From the NCBI RefSeq assembly GCF_003610775.1, contig NZ_RAQO01000005.1, positions 62,001-126,000 on the forward strand: 64,000 nt of DNA. Direction: 5' to 3'. Numbering within the stretch: position 1 is the stretch's first letter; the number at the start of each line of letters is the position of its first letter. The notes below the pieces were generated by a model. That model had not been told where the DNA came from, made no database searches, and saw only the letters and a list, made by a program, of their open reading frames with translations. Below, piece after piece: positions 62,981-64,000 of this stretch. The translations under genes were made by a program, and so were the position numbers. Source of the stretch: Alginatibacterium sediminis. Its GTDB lineage: Bacteria; Pseudomonadota; Gammaproteobacteria; Enterobacterales; Celerinatantimonadaceae.

Positions 62981-63508
62981 CTAAGCTGCTTTATCTAAAA
63001 GCACATTTACAATACGTTTTAATAAAAAGGTCTCTCGTTCAATCGATAGGCCTTTTTTAGTACTGTTAGCCATCGTTTCTAAATTGTGAGCAATAGCTTG
63101 ATGGATGTTAACCCATACCGGACGCATACCATTTTGTATTTCGTGATTTTCTAATTTGGTTTCACCTAGCTCCGGGTGTATATCGCAAATATAACAATAT
63201 GACTGCATGTAAATGACGTGAACTTGGTCTTTATGCCAAGGGCGGTATTCATCATAGCGTCCAAAGGGTTTTATTACTTCGATATGTTTGGCGCCGGTCT
63301 CTTCTTCGAGCTCTCGGATTAAGCCATTTTCTATTGATTCTCCGGCGTCAATTCCGCCGCCAGGCAAGGTATAGTCGTGATAACGTTCAGTGTAAAGTAG
63401 CAATATAGACTCGCCATCAAGGATAATAGCGCGAGCAGCCTGTCGTAAAACATGGGGTTGTTCAATACCGGTTACGTCTGGGTGTATGGTGGTTTGTAAT
63501 AGCTGCAT
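62981..63508 (-). CDS. NUDIX hydrolase
   Basis: A 175-residue protein with a complete Nudix box GGGIDAGESIENGLIRELEEETGA (G-x5-E-x7-REUxEExGU), central in the sequence. The N-terminal extension and the C-terminal helical part are longer than in MutT. Nudix enzymes cleave nucleoside diphosphates linked to another group; the substrate cannot be told here. It converges on the pgmB-like gene with 4 bp between their stop codons. It shares no operon with ybiT, since a terminator lies between them. Confidence 0.85.
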   Translation of the reverse strand: MQLLQTTIHPDVTGIEQPHVLRQAARAIILDGESILLLYTERYHDYTLPGGGIDAGESIENGLIRELEEETGAKHIEVIKPFGRYDEYRPWHKDQVHVIYMQSYCYICDIHPELGETKLENHEIQNGMRPVWVNIHQAIAHNLETMANSTKKGLSIERETFLLKRIVNVLLDKAA

Positions 63509-63543
63509 AGGGTTTCACGATAAGCTTGAGGAATTGGTATAGT

Positions 63544-63571
63544 AAAAAAGAGGCTCAAGGCCTCTTTTTTT
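63544..63571. terminator. Terminator between ybiT and the NUDIX gene
   Basis: AGAGGC, a TCAAG loop and GCCTCT flanked by A and T runs; 15 bp past the ybiT stop on the minus strand. Confidence 0.88.
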
Positions 63572-63586
63572 GTATCGATGTTAAAC

Positions 63587-64000
63587 TTAACCAGCAACAC
63601 TCTGGCTGCGAAGGTATTCTTCGTAGCTGCCATGGAAATCAGTGATACCGTCGGCTTTTAGTTCGATAATGCGAGTTGCGATAGAGCTTACAAACTGACG
63701 ATCGTGACTAACAAATAACAATGTTCCTTCGTAGTTTTCGAGCGCTAAATTTAGTGCTTCAATGCTTTCCATATCCATGTGGTTAGTTGGCTCATCCATC
63801 AATAGGATATTTGGTCGTTGCATCATTATTTTGCCAAACAACATTCGACCTTGCTCACCACCAGAAATAACCTTCACAGATTTTTTAATTTCATCTTGTG
63901 AGAACAACATGCGGCCAAGGAAGCTACGAATCGTTTGCTCATCGGTACCTTCAGTTGACCAATAGCCCATCCAATCGAACAAATTACGGTCTTCTTCAAA
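63587..64000 (-). CDS. ybiT: ABC-F family ATPase YbiT, C-terminal part
   Basis: The last 137 codons of an ABC-F ATPase; the 5' part lies beyond the right edge. It contains the signature region [19 protein letters not shown], Walker [21 protein letters not shown] and the switch histidine in [10 protein letters not shown], ending with [12 protein letters not shown]. The close match to the end of E. coli YbiT (VLSGGEKGRMLFGKLMM, DMESIESLN) supports the name over Uup or EttA. ABC-F proteins act on the ribosome to relieve stalling. Confidence 0.9.
   Translation of the reverse strand, partial: FEEDRNLFDWMGYWSTEGTDEQTIRSFLGRMLFSQDEIKKSVKVISGGEQGRMLFGKIMMQRPNILLMDEPTNHMDMESIEALNLALENYEGTLLFVSHDRQFVSSIATRIIELKADGITDFHGSYEEYLRSQSVAG

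Overview
The window is chromosomal DNA of a gammaproteobacterium. ArcA, AceK, RraA, RlmI, RlmJ, RsmC, HolD-RimI, YceJ-YceI, a threonine operon with a leader peptide and a ToxR/ToxS-like pair point to the Alteromonadales/Vibrionales/Enterobacterales side of the class. Base composition is moderate. The outer-membrane porins and TRAP transporter would fit an aquatic, probably marine, heterotroph, but the genus cannot be fixed from the sequence alone. Nearly all of it looks like ordinary chromosome: I see no transposase, integrase, phage gene or CRISPR array.

Region by region. (1) 1-7.1 kb: housekeeping genes, namely a PLP enzyme cut by the window edge, rlmI, an M23 endopeptidase, tRNA-Phe, yceJ-yceI, tRNA-Trp, holD-rimI and a membrane-anchored thioredoxin-like protein. 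(2) 7.2-14.4 kb: a LacI-type regulator divergent from a five-gene operon (TIM-barrel isomerase/epimerase, Gfo/Idh/MocA dehydrogenase, complete ribose-type ABC importer), with palindromic operators on both sides of the divergent region. (3) 15-21.3 kb: three related porin genes around aqpZ, followed by a ToxR-like/ToxS-like pair. Porins 1 and 2 share a conserved 5' leader, and a perfect CRP-type palindrome lies upstream of porin 1. (4) 21.3-32.4 kb: TRIC-type channel, methyltransferase, a second and identical tRNA-Phe in inverse orientation, a MipA-like outer-membrane protein, cvfB-like S1 protein, PAS-GGDEF-EAL protein, ComFB-like protein, glgC, glgA, rsmC.

(5) 32.6-38 kb: dapA, then thiB-thiP-thiQ plus a coupled unknown gene, with a thiamine-kinase-like gene divergent from them. 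(6) 38-44.5 kb: rlmJ, pykF, arcA, rraA, a small outer-membrane barrel, aceK. (7) 44.7-49.6 kb: thrL-thrABC with a readable attenuator. (8) 49.6-54.4 kb: tesB, an isoprenylcysteine-methyltransferase-like gene, a two-gene DUF2061 operon under a near-consensus Fur box, a glycerophosphodiesterase, a voltage-gated-type K+ channel with a zinc ribbon, a thioesterase and uspA. (9) 54.7-61 kb: an operon of class III aminotransferase, beta-keto acid cleavage enzyme, TAXI solute-binding protein and fused TRAP permease. (10) 61.3-64 kb: a 2-oxoglutarate-type oxygenase, pgmB-like phosphatase/mutase, NUDIX hydrolase and the end of ybiT.

The least-described parts are the sugar operon of region 2, the porin leader RNA of region 3 and the presumed beta-amino-acid pathway of region 9. 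Everything here was read by eye; no similarity search or folding program was run.
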